NCBI GenBank assembly: GCA_937873655.1
Contig: CALMYQ010000059.1
Location: 20,417 to 84,416, forward strand
Direction of reading: 5' to 3'
Source of the DNA: an uncultured Lewinella sp.
GTDB taxonomy: Bacteria; Bacteroidota; Bacteroidia; Chitinophagales; Saprospiraceae
DNA length: 64,000 nt
Position 1 is the first letter of the stretch. Every line of letters begins with the position of its first letter. Below are positions 17,061 through 27,100 of this stretch, piece by piece. The notes beneath the pieces were generated by a model, which saw only the letters and a list, made by a program, of their open reading frames with translations, did no database searches and was not told where the DNA came from. A program made the position numbers and the translations under genes.

Positions 17061-18380
17061 ATGAAAAAGCAGATCGCTTTCATTTATCTCCAATTGTTCC
17101 TGGCCTCCCTTGCATTTGGCCAGAAAGAGTTGCTCCAGTCGGGCCCGATGCTGGGGTACAGCGAAATGAAAGAAGTCCTGCTCTGGGTGCAAACCAAAAC
17201 GCCGGCCAAGGTGCAGTTCGCCTATTGGGAAACTGGTGGGACCGGCAGAAAAACCCTGACCGACAGCAAAACAACCGCAAAAGAGGAGGGGTATACGGCC
17301 AGGTTGATCGCCGACCAGGTTGAACCGGGTAAGCAATACGATTACGAACTACTCATCAACAACCAGCCGGTGAAATTGCCGTATCCGACCCGGTTTCAAA
17401 CCCAGACCTTGTGGCAATTTCGCACCGATCCGCCCGATTTCTCCCTGGCGGTCGGCAGTTGTTTCTATGTGAATGAACCGGAATACGATCGCCCGGGAAC
17501 GCCCTACGGCGGCGAATACCAGATCATGACAGCCATTTACAACCGCCACCCGGATGCCATGCTCTGGCTGGGCGACAATGTTTATTTCCGGGAACCGGAC
17601 TGGTACACCCGCACCGGGATGATACACCGTTACACGCATACCCGGTCCTTACCGGAATTGCAACCCCTGCTGGCTTCCACCCACCACTACGCCATCTGGG
17701 ATGACCACGATTTCGGCCCGAACGACTCCGACCGGGGTTTTATCCAGAAGGACGAGACGCTGGATGTTTTCAAATTGTTCTGGGGCAACCTCAATTACGG
17801 CCTGCCCGGGAAGAAAGGCGTAACCGGCTATTTCCAGTTTGAAGACGTCGACTTCTTCCTGTTGGACAATCGCTATTTCCGCACCCCCAACAACCGGACC
17901 ACCGAAAAACGCACCCTCCTGGGCAACGACCAGATCGAATGGCTCATCGACGCGCTGGCGTTCAGCAAGGCGCCGTTCAAGATCATCGCGGTCGGCGGCC
18001 AGTTCCTGAACACCGTCAAGGCGTATGAAACCTATGCCAACCTGGCCCCCGAAGAAAGGAGCTATATCCTCGACCGCATCGAGGAAGAAGGCATTACCGG
18101 CGTGGTCTTTCTCAGCGGCGACCGGCACCACACCGAGCTGAGTTCCTACACCAATGCGGCAGGGCATGCCGTATACGACCTGACGGTATCGCCGCTTACT
18201 TCAGGTGTGGGTAACCCTGAAAAGGAGGTCAACGACCTGCGCGTGCCCGGCACCCTGCTGGTGAAGCGCAATTTCGGCCTCCTCGAATTCAGCGGCCCGC
18301 TCAACGAACGGAAAATGACCATCCGGATCATCAATTCGGGAGGTGAGGAGCAATGGAGCCGGGAGATCCGGCCCCAATAA
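17061..18380 (+). CDS. PhoD-like metallophosphatase
   Basis: A 439-residue secreted protein with signal peptide MKKQIAFIYLQLFLASLAFGQ. The mature part has an N-terminal Ig-like PhoD domain (about 25-120) and a calcineurin-like phosphatase core: FSLAVGSC, DAMLWLGDNVYFRE, HHYAIWDDHDFGPNDSD, GGQFLN and FLSGDRHHTE, which supply the two-metal centre. PhoD relatives hydrolyse phosphodiesters or phosphomonoesters; the substrate here is unknown. The ATG at 17061 is preferred because it begins the signal peptide directly. It converges on the downstream receptor gene with only 15 bp between stops. Confidence 0.88.
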   Translation: MKKQIAFIYLQLFLASLAFGQKELLQSGPMLGYSEMKEVLLWVQTKTPAKVQFAYWETGGTGRKTLTDSKTTAKEEGYTARLIADQVEPGKQYDYELLINNQPVKLPYPTRFQTQTLWQFRTDPPDFSLAVGSCFYVNEPEYDRPGTPYGGEYQIMTAIYNRHPDAMLWLGDNVYFREPDWYTRTGMIHRYTHTRSLPELQPLLASTHHYAIWDDHDFGPNDSDRGFIQKDETLDVFKLFWGNLNYGLPGKKGVTGYFQFEDVDFFLLDNRYFRTPNNRTTEKRTLLGNDQIEWLIDALAFSKAPFKIIAVGGQFLNTVKAYETYANLAPEERSYILDRIEEEGITGVVFLSGDRHHTELSSYTNAAGHAVYDLTVSPLTSGVGNPEKEVNDLRVPGTLLVKRNFGLLEFSGPLNERKMTIRIINSGGEEQWSREIRPQ

Positions 18381-18395
18381 GCTGAAAAACAGCGT

Positions 18396-20561
18396 TTACA
18401 ACTTCAATTTTATCCCGCCGCTGATCACACGCCCTTCCGTGTGGGTCCAGATCTCCCCGAACCTGGGCTGGGTATGGGTACCCTCGTTGACGTTGGCATA
18501 CCGGCTTTGCCGGACATCCGTGAAATTTTCGGCGTTGAAGTACAGGGCTACCTTCCCGAATACTTTTTCGATGAAAAAACCGAATTCCCAGAAATCGGAA
18601 GAATGGACGCCATTACTCAGGCGTTGCGTAGACGTGTAGTAACCTTCCAGTCCGAGTTTGATGTTGCCGTGCACCTCATACAGGGCGATCAGGTTGAGCT
18701 TGCTTTCAGGTACAAGGGGCAGGCGCCGGTTGCCGGTCAGGTATTCGCCGGTTGCCCGCGTAAAGGTATAGCCCGCGAAGAATTTGAACGGCTCCAGCAG
18801 GAATTTAAGGTTGGTCTCAAAACCGGATGTGTTGACCGGCCGGTCCGCGTTCACATACTGCAGAAAACCGGCGGCCGTTTCCGTCAGGATCATCGGTCGG
18901 GTTATCCGGGTATAAAAAAAGAGTTGGTTGGCCGAGATGACGAGTTCGCCGATCGCGGTTTTGTACCCGATATCAAATGTGCCGCCGATACTCTTTTCCG
19001 GATCAAGATGATCGCCGGAACGGAGAACGTCGCGATAGGCCAGCGATTCGGTCTCCTCCGTGAACAGGGTGGGCGTGCTGTAGCCCATTCCGGCTGAGAT
19101 GCGGCTGCTCCATTTTTGATCCCATTTGTAAAGTGCCGAGATCCTGGGCAGGAATTGCCACCCGTAACGCCCTGCGCGATCGAGCCGGATCCCGTTCTCA
19201 AAAGCCAGTTTTTCATTCACATCCCAGGCATCCTGCAGGTAGAGGCCGACCGTTGCCAGCCGGGCATCCCTCGGGTTATCACTCAGTTTCCGGTCTTCGT
19301 CAAACCGGTCGTAAACCACATTCAGCCCGGTGATCAGGCTATGAGCGCCCAGGGGGTGGGTCATTGAGATGTCGGTATAGGCGTTGTACTGGATGCCCGC
19401 AAAGCTGTAATCCGGGATGTCGATCTTCCGGTCGAAAATGCTGAAACTCTGCTTGGCGACCAACTGCCTGTTGTCCGCAAGTTCAGACCTGAATTCAACG
19501 GTGGTCAGGTTTCTGAACGACCGGTTCTGTTCGAAATAAGGGTGCGAAGGGTCGGCCTCGTCCCGGATGGCGTCGAGATCGCCGCCCTTTCGGTTTTGGG
19601 AAACGATCATATTGCTGATGCTCAGGGTATTCCGGTCATCGAAATAAAACCAGAGCCTGGGCGTGACGGAAAAAGAAAGGGTTTGCGGGACTTCCGTGAA
19701 ATGGTCGTTGTCCACATCATAAGCAGCGTGGCGATTAACGGTCCCGAGAAAGGTAAAGCCCGTTTTTTTCGATTTCCCCGACAGGAAAAGGCCGAGATCC
19801 GATGCGCCCACGTTCGACTGGTTGAGTTGCAGGTTGATGGCGCGTTTGTCCGACGGTTGTTTGCTGATGAAATTGATCACGCCGGCGATGGCGCCTCCGC
19901 CGTACAAGGTGCTGGCAGGTCCTTTGATGACTTCGACCTGCTGCAGGTCGAGCGGCGGCAGATCGAGTATGCTCAGTCCGCCCGCGAAGTTGCCGAAATT
20001 GGCGAAGCCGTCTTTCAAAAGCTGGGTGTACCGCCCGTCGAGGCCCTGAATGCGGATGCTGGCGTTGGCGCTGGTGGCCGAAGTCTGCTGCACCTGGATG
20101 CCCGTACTTTCGTGCAGGATCATGCTTACGTTGGAAGGCCGCATATTGCTCTTCTCATCGATCTCCTCCAGTCCGATGGCCTCGATGCGGGTAGGCGTAT
20201 CAGCAATGGTACGGGACCCGCGGGAGGTCGTTACGATCACCTCGTCGAGGTCCTCCCCTTCATGGTGCAATTGGATGCGGATCGTCTTGCCGTTGTCGGC
20301 CGGAAATTGACGGGCAACCGTCGTCCGTTCATAACCCAGGTAGGAGACCTCAAAGACTTGTTTGCCGTCGGGAATGTTTTCCAGGTCGGCGATGCCGTCT
20401 TCATTGGTGGTTGTCCCAGACCCCGTTCCGGCGAGCAGGACCGAAGCGCCGATCAGGTTTTCACCGGATTCGGCGTCCTGAATGAGGAATATTGCCTTGT
20501 TCTGGGCAGATAGCAGGGTCAGGTTGAACAATGTTGCAACGTATAGGAAAAATATTTTCAT
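18396..20561 (-). CDS. TonB-dependent receptor, probable metal or siderophore uptake
   Basis: A 721-residue TonB-dependent outer membrane receptor. Signal peptide to about residue 19 (LLSAQ), CarboxypepD-like domain at 25-100, plug at about 108-230 (DLDEVIVTTSRGSRTIADTPTRIEAIG; VEVIKGPASTLYGGGAIAGVINFISK, the classic plug end), and a barrel ending in GGIKLKL. The plug and barrel look like the FepA/BtuB/copper-receptor class rather than SusC. The preceding small Cys/His-rich gene of DUF6660 type, found beside copper or zinc receptors in Bacteroidota, suggests a transition metal as cargo; that is inference. Confidence 0.9.
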   Translation of the reverse strand: MKIFFLYVATLFNLTLLSAQNKAIFLIQDAESGENLIGASVLLAGTGSGTTTNEDGIADLENIPDGKQVFEVSYLGYERTTVARQFPADNGKTIRIQLHHEGEDLDEVIVTTSRGSRTIADTPTRIEAIGLEEIDEKSNMRPSNVSMILHESTGIQVQQTSATSANASIRIQGLDGRYTQLLKDGFANFGNFAGGLSILDLPPLDLQQVEVIKGPASTLYGGGAIAGVINFISKQPSDKRAINLQLNQSNVGASDLGLFLSGKSKKTGFTFLGTVNRHAAYDVDNDHFTEVPQTLSFSVTPRLWFYFDDRNTLSISNMIVSQNRKGGDLDAIRDEADPSHPYFEQNRSFRNLTTVEFRSELADNRQLVAKQSFSIFDRKIDIPDYSFAGIQYNAYTDISMTHPLGAHSLITGLNVVYDRFDEDRKLSDNPRDARLATVGLYLQDAWDVNEKLAFENGIRLDRAGRYGWQFLPRISALYKWDQKWSSRISAGMGYSTPTLFTEETESLAYRDVLRSGDHLDPEKSIGGTFDIGYKTAIGELVISANQLFFYTRITRPMILTETAAGFLQYVNADRPVNTSGFETNLKFLLEPFKFFAGYTFTRATGEYLTGNRRLPLVPESKLNLIALYEVHGNIKLGLEGYYTSTQRLSNGVHSSDFWEFGFFIEKVFGKVALYFNAENFTDVRQSRYANVNEGTHTQPRFGEIWTHTEGRVISGGIKLKL

Positions 20562-20677
20562 ACAAGGTTGTTATTGGACATCGGACGTGACCGGTCAACA
20601 GGTAACCGTATCTGTTTGGGCGGCTGTGAGTGTCCGGTGCCGGTTAAATGGATTAATGCGGAAATGTGAATGGAAGA

Positions 20678-21013
20678 TCAGGCAATAACAACCTTGGGCG
20701 GCCGGAAGATGCCGTCGGGAAATTCGCGCTGGAGCGGCCTTTGGTAGGTGAATGGGGCATCCGCGAACAGGAAAAACCTGCCCGGATGGAAACCCGGCGT
20801 TTTGAACCCGGCAGTGACCTGTCCGCAACAGGTGCAGGTGCAGAATGGAGAACAAAGGTCGTCATCCTGTTGGTGGCTGCAGCCGGAGTGCTCTCCGGAA
20901 ACCATGCGATGCCTGCCGTCTTGCATTTCATTTTCCGATGCGCAGGTATCCGTGCAAGGCAGTAGGCTCAGCATCAGAAAATAGAAGCTTAAGATGGAAG
21001 TCAGGCATTTCAT
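20678..21013 (-). CDS. Small Cys/His-rich exported protein (DUF6660-like)
   Basis: A 111-residue protein with an N-terminal hydrophobic segment MKCLTSILSFYFLMLSLLPC and a mature part rich in potential metal ligands: CTDTCASENE, GCSHQQDDDLCSPFCTCTCCGQ. The CSPFCxCxCC block is the hallmark of the small proteins (DUF6660) that lie beside metal-linked TonB receptors. It could bind copper or zinc in the periplasm; nothing in the sequence proves this. The frame is open to an ATG at 21055; the ATG at 21013 is preferred since it begins the hydrophobic signal. It lies 116 bp upstream of the receptor on the same strand. Confidence 0.7.
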   Translation of the reverse strand: MKCLTSILSFYFLMLSLLPCTDTCASENEMQDGRHRMVSGEHSGCSHQQDDDLCSPFCTCTCCGQVTAGFKTPGFHPGRFFLFADAPFTYQRPLQREFPDGIFRPPKVVIA

Positions 21014-21066
21014 CGCTAAAGAAACGGCGATCTTGCGGATTTTGTTTCCGGCCATATCAAATTAAC

Positions 21067-22725
21067 CTATCGGTTTTCCAACACCTGCCCATCCGCTTCC
21101 AACCGCTTCCGCAGATCTGTGTAATCCACACCCTGTACGGGGAGGTTCTTCTCTATTGCCAGGACCGCCAATGCAGCCGCGCTCTGTCCCAGGATCATGA
21201 ACACCGGCTCCATCCGGATGGAACCGAAGGCGATATGCGTACTGGATACGGCAACCGGTACGATCAGGTTGCTGCATTCCGCTGCTTTGGGCAGGATGGC
21301 GCCCAGGGATATGGGGTAGGGATCGGGCGGATGAACACCGATATCGCCTTCGTTCTGGACGAAGCCTTCGGGGGTGATATAGCGTTGCACATTGTGCGAG
21401 TCCATGGTGTAGGACCCCATGCCGATGGGATCTTCTACCGGTTTGTTGCCCATGATCTCGTTTTCGGTCATCACCCGTTGGCCGACCATGCGGCGGCCTT
21501 CCCGGACGTAGATCTGATGGGGCCAGTTTCCGTTGTCGGTGAATTCGTCTTTGGACAGGCCCCATTTTTGCATTTCGCTGCGTACGTCTTCCGGCACCCG
21601 CGGGTCGTTGGCCAGGAAATACAGCAGGCCTTGCTGGTAGGTTTGGTGCTCCCGGATGATTTCCCGGCGCCGTTCGTAGGCGGCTTCCGGATAATCGTAG
21701 CTCATGCCGATATTGTCGAAGCTGAAGGGGCCGTGGTTGTTGACATCCGTTTTTCCGTTGGGGGTGGCGTCGAATTTGTCGAAGGTTTCGCGCCAGCCGG
21801 CATTCAGCACCCGGAGCGCCAGTTCGTATTGCGCGGGGTCGTATCCGGACGGTTTTTCAAACGGAACGCGGTTGGCCGGGATTTTGGTCAGGCAGGTCCG
21901 GAAGCAGTAGGCCTGTACTTTGCGGTCGCCTTCGCCGTTTGCGCCCGGCGGTTGGTTGGAAATGCGGGCCAGTACCCCGCTGGACGGGTCGCCGGGCCTG
22001 ACGTAGGGGCTGATGTTCAGGTTGCCGAAATGGTGCCCGTGGTGGAAAACGCCGGCTTGCACGCCGTCCCATTGTTCGTTGTATTCGCGATTGGCTTCGC
22101 GGCCTACGCGATAGGTAATGCCTGCAGCTGCCATCAGGTCGCCCTCATAGGTGGCGTCGATGAATACCTGTGCCTGGAATTTTTTGCCGCTCAGGGTAGA
22201 AATGGATGCAATGCGGCCTTTTTTCATTTTTACGCCGCGTGTGCGGTCCAGCCATTCATTGCGGTATACGGTAATGCGGTTATCCCGGATAAGATCCTCA
22301 AAAACCTGCTCCGCGATATGGGGTTCGAAGATCCACATGGTGCGATTTTCGCCGTCGATGGCCGGCGTACCCTGTCCGCGGTTGCCGTATTCTTCTCGTT
22401 TTTGCCATTTCCAGGTGGCCGGATCCTGATAGTAGCGGTATACCCGCTGGTAGAATTCGCGCGCCAGGCCGCCGATGACCGCCTTGTTGCCGGTGTCGGT
22501 AAATCCCAGTCCCGAAGCGGATAATCCGCCCAGGTGTTTGTCCGGTGAAACGATGACTGCGGACCGGCCCATTTTGGTTGCCTGGACTGCCGCTGTGACG
22601 GCCGCGCAGGTGCCGCCGTAAATGACGACATCGGCGGTGGTTACAGGCTGATCACCGGAGGGCAGTTTGGCGCCGCAACTCCAGAACAGGAACAGCAAAT
22701 AAAACAGGTAGATCGCTTTTTTCAT
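21067..22725 (-). CDS. FAD-dependent oxidoreductase, lipoprotein
   Basis: A 552-residue protein with lipoprotein signal MKKAIYLFYLLFLFWSC (Cys17), then an FAD-binding Rossmann motif DVVIYGGTCAAVTAAVQA (about 32-49) with GRSAVIVSPDKHLGGLSASGLGF. This is the FAD_oxidored (PF12831-type) family, related to xanthan lyase-associated and other secreted oxidoreductases of Bacteroidota and Planctomycetes. It also has VFIDATYEGDLMAAAGI and, near the end, VAVSSTHIAFGSIRMEPVFMILGQSAAALA, both family hallmarks. The substrate is unknown. The small Cys-rich gene follows after 53 bp and might be cotranscribed. Confidence 0.85.
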   Translation of the reverse strand: MKKAIYLFYLLFLFWSCGAKLPSGDQPVTTADVVIYGGTCAAVTAAVQATKMGRSAVIVSPDKHLGGLSASGLGFTDTGNKAVIGGLAREFYQRVYRYYQDPATWKWQKREEYGNRGQGTPAIDGENRTMWIFEPHIAEQVFEDLIRDNRITVYRNEWLDRTRGVKMKKGRIASISTLSGKKFQAQVFIDATYEGDLMAAAGITYRVGREANREYNEQWDGVQAGVFHHGHHFGNLNISPYVRPGDPSSGVLARISNQPPGANGEGDRKVQAYCFRTCLTKIPANRVPFEKPSGYDPAQYELALRVLNAGWRETFDKFDATPNGKTDVNNHGPFSFDNIGMSYDYPEAAYERRREIIREHQTYQQGLLYFLANDPRVPEDVRSEMQKWGLSKDEFTDNGNWPHQIYVREGRRMVGQRVMTENEIMGNKPVEDPIGMGSYTMDSHNVQRYITPEGFVQNEGDIGVHPPDPYPISLGAILPKAAECSNLIVPVAVSSTHIAFGSIRMEPVFMILGQSAAALAVLAIEKNLPVQGVDYTDLRKRLEADGQVLENR

Positions 22726-22830
22726 GGCCTTATAACGTGAGCACTACCGACGAACCAGCAAATAGGGGTTATGGGCGGTAGTTCAGAGTTCTGCGTATTT
22801 TTCCTTTCAATTGCAGGCGGCAGGTTCCGG

Positions 22831-23385
22831 TCAAGCAGATTTCTTAAATTTTAACCTGTTTTTTACTCGTTTATACTCCTCCAACCGTTTTATTGTATCC
22901 ATCTTAATATCTTCTTCCAACTTCCTGGAGTAAAGTCTATGCCAATAAGTAGCAGGAATCATATTACCGCTATGGTGCTCCAGCCGATACATCAATTCGA
23001 TATTTGGGTTTTCTTTATCATTGAGGATGCGGCTTAGTTTTGTCTTATGAATATCTAAATCAGCAGCAAAATCCGTCCTGGTCTTTTTCAAAAGGTCAAT
23101 GTATTTTTTTAACTGGCTCGAAAAGGAATAACTTTCAATAAATTCTGATTGTTTGAAGTAGTCTTTCATTAACAACCTCATCCGCATCAACTCACTTTGC
23201 AGAATCTGTTCATCCGACATATTTTTCAAACTTTCAAATCGAAGCTTGCGAAATTCATCATTAGCCTGTTCCCGCTCTTCATCGGTCATTGAGCTTCTGA
23301 AAACAAAACTCTCGACAATTTCTTCATCAGATAATTTTTTCCTCAAATCCTCGTAAGTTGGTTCCTTTGTCTTACTCATTTCCAA
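22831..23385 (-). CDS. HTH (XRE-like) protein, probable antitoxin partner
   Basis: A 184-residue, charged and largely helical protein. A helix-turn-helix of XRE type is visible at about 90-135: LKKYIDLLKKTRTDFAADLDIHKTKLSRILNDKENPNIELMYRLE, where the TKLSRILN helix would contact DNA. The N-terminal 85 residues are predicted helical, and the C terminus is Lys/Arg-rich. It overlaps the upstream GNAT gene by 14 bp, so the pair is translationally coupled. Such overlap plus a DNA-binding partner is typical of toxin-antitoxin modules in which the second product neutralises and autoregulates. The base composition is AT-rich compared with the core genes on its left. Function inferred, not proven. Confidence 0.72.
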   Translation of the reverse strand: MEMSKTKEPTYEDLRKKLSDEEIVESFVFRSSMTDEEREQANDEFRKLRFESLKNMSDEQILQSELMRMRLLMKDYFKQSEFIESYSFSSQLKKYIDLLKKTRTDFAADLDIHKTKLSRILNDKENPNIELMYRLEHHSGNMIPATYWHRLYSRKLEEDIKMDTIKRLEEYKRVKNRLKFKKSA

Positions 23386-23845
23386 GGTATTTGTTTACTA
23401 AATTTTGTGAAGCAGGTCCTTCTATTCCCAAAAACCGACCATATTGCCTAAATCCATATTTATGCTGATAATGATCAATCAACTGGGTTTTAGGTTCTAT
23501 TGATACAAATCCATAATATCCTCTTTTTATTGCTATCTCTGCTGCATGTGCAATCAGGCATCCTGCAATAAGGTCCAACTCTTTGTTCTTTCCCTGATGT
23601 GGCTTTGATACCTCTAGCAGATTCAGATGTATCCTGAATTCTTGAGGAATATCTATCAAAGACACCAGGCCAAGTATTGTGTTATCATCCGACAGCAAGT
23701 ACATCTTGTATACTTCGTATCGCTTTTCTGTCTCCCAGTCAAATGAAAAACCGGGGTCTTTTTTAATGGCGCTATAGTCCTTATTCGCAATTTCAGAAAT
23801 TACGGCTTCCAATAACTTACCTGAGGGCCTATGCTTCAACTTCAT
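23372..23845 (-). CDS. GNAT-like acetyltransferase, probable toxin
   Basis: A 157-residue protein with a GNAT-like pattern: YKMYLLSDDNTILGLVSLIDIP (strands 2-3), FRIHLNLLEVSKPHQGKNKELDLIAGCLIAHAAEIAIKRGY (strand 4, a degenerate acetyl-CoA loop HQGKNKE, and helix 3), then YYGFVSIEPKTQLIDHYQHKYGF (strand 5 and the usual YGF end). The pyrophosphate loop differs from the canonical Q/RxxGxG/A, so CoA binding may be unusual. It precedes an overlapping HTH gene and has its own promoter. GNAT toxins paired with DNA-binding antitoxins (TacAT, AtaRT) acetylate charged tRNAs; whether this one does is inference. Confidence 0.68.
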   Translation of the reverse strand: MKLKHRPSGKLLEAVISEIANKDYSAIKKDPGFSFDWETEKRYEVYKMYLLSDDNTILGLVSLIDIPQEFRIHLNLLEVSKPHQGKNKELDLIAGCLIAHAAEIAIKRGYYGFVSIEPKTQLIDHYQHKYGFRQYGRFLGIEGPASQNLVNKYLGNE

Positions 23846-23865
23846 GGAATTGCGTTCTATCCTTG

Positions 23866-23873
23866 CAAAGATA
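23866..23873 (-). promoter_or_regulatory. -7 box TATCTTTG of the GNAT-HTH pair
   Basis: Exact TAnnTTTG match on the minus strand, 20 bp before the GNAT ATG; implies a very short leader. Confidence 0.55.
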
Positions 23874-24199
23874 AGTAAAAATGTTTATGAAATTAATAAA
23901 TTTGTATGATTTATTTTTAGTAAAGCCGTTGATATTTTTTGTAATTGATGATATCCCTTTTATCCTGTTTCTTAAGGTTTCTTTTCTTTCAAGCGCAAGA
24001 CTTCCAAGCTCTATTCAATGCCAATAATATCGTGCTGGGTGGCGGCTTCTGCCTTCGGCAAACAGGCCGCCCCATTTATCTGCCGAAGGCAGACATAGCG
24101 CCAATGCTCTCCGGCCGACGAACCACGCCTTGCGTGGGTAGTCGGTACGGCCTGCGCCTCGCTTTGGGGTTTATTTGTTGGCTACAGTAGTTTAATTTT
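23874..24199. repeat. Gene-free spacer with two palindromes
   Basis: No gene. 24048-24060 and 24081-24093 form a perfect 13-bp inverted repeat (TCTGCCTTCGGCA). A second stem lies at 24115-24145: CCGAC, gaa, CCACGC, ctt, GCGTGG, gta, GTCGG, a symmetric hairpin with two paired blocks. Both are GC-rich islands in AT-rich surroundings and lie just downstream of the 1428-residue gene, so they could act as terminators or mark a repeat-rich island border. Confidence 0.55.
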
Positions 24200-27100
24200 T
24201 CATTCATCAACTTCCTTGTCATAATCACGGATAAAGCTGTGTATCTCTCCTTTAATAGTCCCTTTTGCATCCATGTGATAAAGACCGCCAACAGCATGAT
24301 CGAATCTTGGTTGTTCAGCATAGTTGTTTCCAAGTATTTGTTTTTCACCTTGAATTATCCACACCAGCCTTAACCCGGATTCTTTAAGAATCTTTTGGAC
24401 GTGATCTTTACGCATTAAAAGACAGGCTGGTCCCTTTTCATATACAGACGGGTCGAAGCAGACCACTTCTCCCTGATCGTTTAAGTACTCGCCTTCCTTC
24501 TGTGCAGGCTTTAAACCAATCGCAACCAACGGTGAAGGCTGGTAATAGCTAATGGGCTCTTCTTTGGAGCAATCAAACTCTTCTTCCCATAGAAAATACA
24601 TTGCTGTCTTGTGCGCTATAGCAACCTGCTTTCTCTCCTGATCTTCAAGCTCCGATGGTAGAGCATCCCCTCCGTAATATGGAGTCAGTTGAAAAAAAAG
24701 CGAAGCTGGAGACCAATAATGTTCACGACTAAAAACTTCATATCGGTTCGATACTTCTGGCGACCAACTTCGCCAAGCATTATCTTGATGATCTACTTTG
24801 AGCATTTTGCGCAGATCCTTTGGTTCTACCAACCAGCTCCCGATGTCGCACCAAATTCTTTTACCATTAGCATCCCACCGATCTCCTCCCAATTTCTTCG
24901 GCTCTCTCCAATCAGGGTGCATATTAAGATTTAACCACTCCACACCTTCTGAATCTGTTACTGTCATTAACTCTTGGATTGGTGGGAAATCATTAAACCT
25001 CTTTTTCCATGTCACTGCACCTTCTTTCCAATTCTCATATTTATATGGAACCCACCAAGGTAAATCTTCCATTTTTTCAATGGAGTTTTCTTTTTTGGTT
25101 GTTTTTACAATGATCGATGGGTCAATGTCCCGCACGTATGGCCTCCAAGGGCCATCATACTTTACATATTTTTTGGCCTTGCTCCAAGAGTAACTTCCTT
25201 CATCGTGCATTTTGCAATTGTCCGATACCTTTGCAAGAATTTCATAAAAAACAATCCACTGGTACTTTTTGCCAATGCGTTCCTTATGTCCACTTCCACG
25301 ACCTGACCCTTGTCTGGAATCGAAGTCAGTGAAAACTTCAGGGTCATAACCCAGTTCAAAAATTCGGTGTACTCCATAATTACTTAATCCATCGTAATCT
25401 ACTTCCCAGTTGCGCAATGCACTTTGGAACGTATGTCTTCCGAAATCACCATATCCACCACCTCTTCCATACTCGGTTGTCATTGACCTTAAAATAGCGG
25501 TTGCTCCCCATTTTTTTCTTCTATGATGTACATCTTCTCCCTTGGAATCGTACTCGGCATCAATTTCTTCGTTGGTTGGCAATTTGTCGGGGAAATCACT
25601 TTTATAAGGTGGTCGAATCTTTTCTACTTCAACTGTAAGTTTCAGGTCAAGGTGATTAGCGTACTCAATCACACCTCTCGCATAATCCCGGAGTAATATG
25701 TGCGGATAAACCTCTTCAATGGCAAAAATCGTTTTATAGATATAGTCGCTAAGAGGTACCAATGACTTTTGATCCTGCGTCCGCAATGCGCAACCGTATG
25801 CTACGGCATATAATCGTTCGGACACGTAGGGATCGTTTACTCCTTCAAACTGTTGCAACACCTTAACAAGGATTGTTATTCGGTTTTGTAAAAGACAGAC
25901 CAATGCTTTTGTGGAAGCATCTCTTAAATACCTGTTTGAACTGGTAAGGAACCAAGCCAGCATGACCCCTGCCAGCCTTACCGATTCATCACTAACTTCT
26001 GCTCTTGAATCTTCGCTCCAAGCCCAGTCGATCAACCGTTTTACGGAGTTATAACCCGAATGCTCACCATATTTATCTTGTAACCAGGTTGTCCACCAAG
26101 CATCTCGTTCAGCCAAAGACTGTTGATATAGAAACTTGTGTTGCCAGTCGGCATTGAAATAGAAATCTGGCTTGGTGGCCATTGAGATGGATATTTCCAA
26201 GAACTGATAAAACAGATTACCGTTTCGCGCTAAGACCTCATTAACGTATTTCCGTGAATCCTCACCAATAGTGTCAGTGCGTCTCCATATCAATCCATCA
26301 ATAAACGCGCTTGCTGTTGCAAAATAGTTGGCTGCGAAAGGTGCTATTTCGTGTAATTCCTTACCAACACGTTCAGGCACTTGCACAGAAAGGGCTTCAA
26401 TAAGGTTTTTATTGAAATGTGCTTCAGACTCGTCCTTGAGCAACTCTCTCAATGGGCCGGATTCAAATGATTTATTAGGGTGGCTGGGATCAAGGTATTT
26501 GTCCAGCAGCGCAGAAACAATTAAGTGATCTTGAAATCGCTGGTAGGCAAAGTGAATACCGTCATAGTGTTTTCGCTCTTTCCAATAAAGGTCTTCGTTA
26601 ATTACGCCTTCGGAGATCAACCGCTTCAAGTACTGTTTATCATCACTTCCGCACTTACCTGAAAATGTATGGTTGGCAATTTCTTCACCTGTTTCATAGG
26701 GCAAATGATCTTCCCCATCTTCAACCATTTTCACCAGTATTCCGTCCACTGCCTTTCGCAGAAGTTTCAACTTTATATCATAGTCCAGTTCATCTGGTTG
26801 TGCCAACTTCTCTTCTACCCCTTCAAGGTAATTTTCGATGATAGCTGAAATGCCCTGGTACCCATCAGGTACTTGTTTAAGCCCCCGTTTCTTTAGCCCT
26901 TCGCAAAAAAGCTTTAGAAATAGGGGATTCTGAAATTCAGGATGAAGCAGCGGTGAACCGGGATGAATAATGTCGTAATGCTTGAAGAAATGGATGGATG
27001 CTTCATACTCCAAACCTTCAAAGCCCGGATGGTAAATTCGCGAAGCGATTGAATTATCAATCTCGCTTTCAGGAGCAATTAGATTCTCAAAAGAATCACG

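Noticed and set aside
23945..24190. 81-codon frame downstream of the Avs-like gene
   Set aside because: Crosses two palindromes, has no homology that I recognise and poor codon use.
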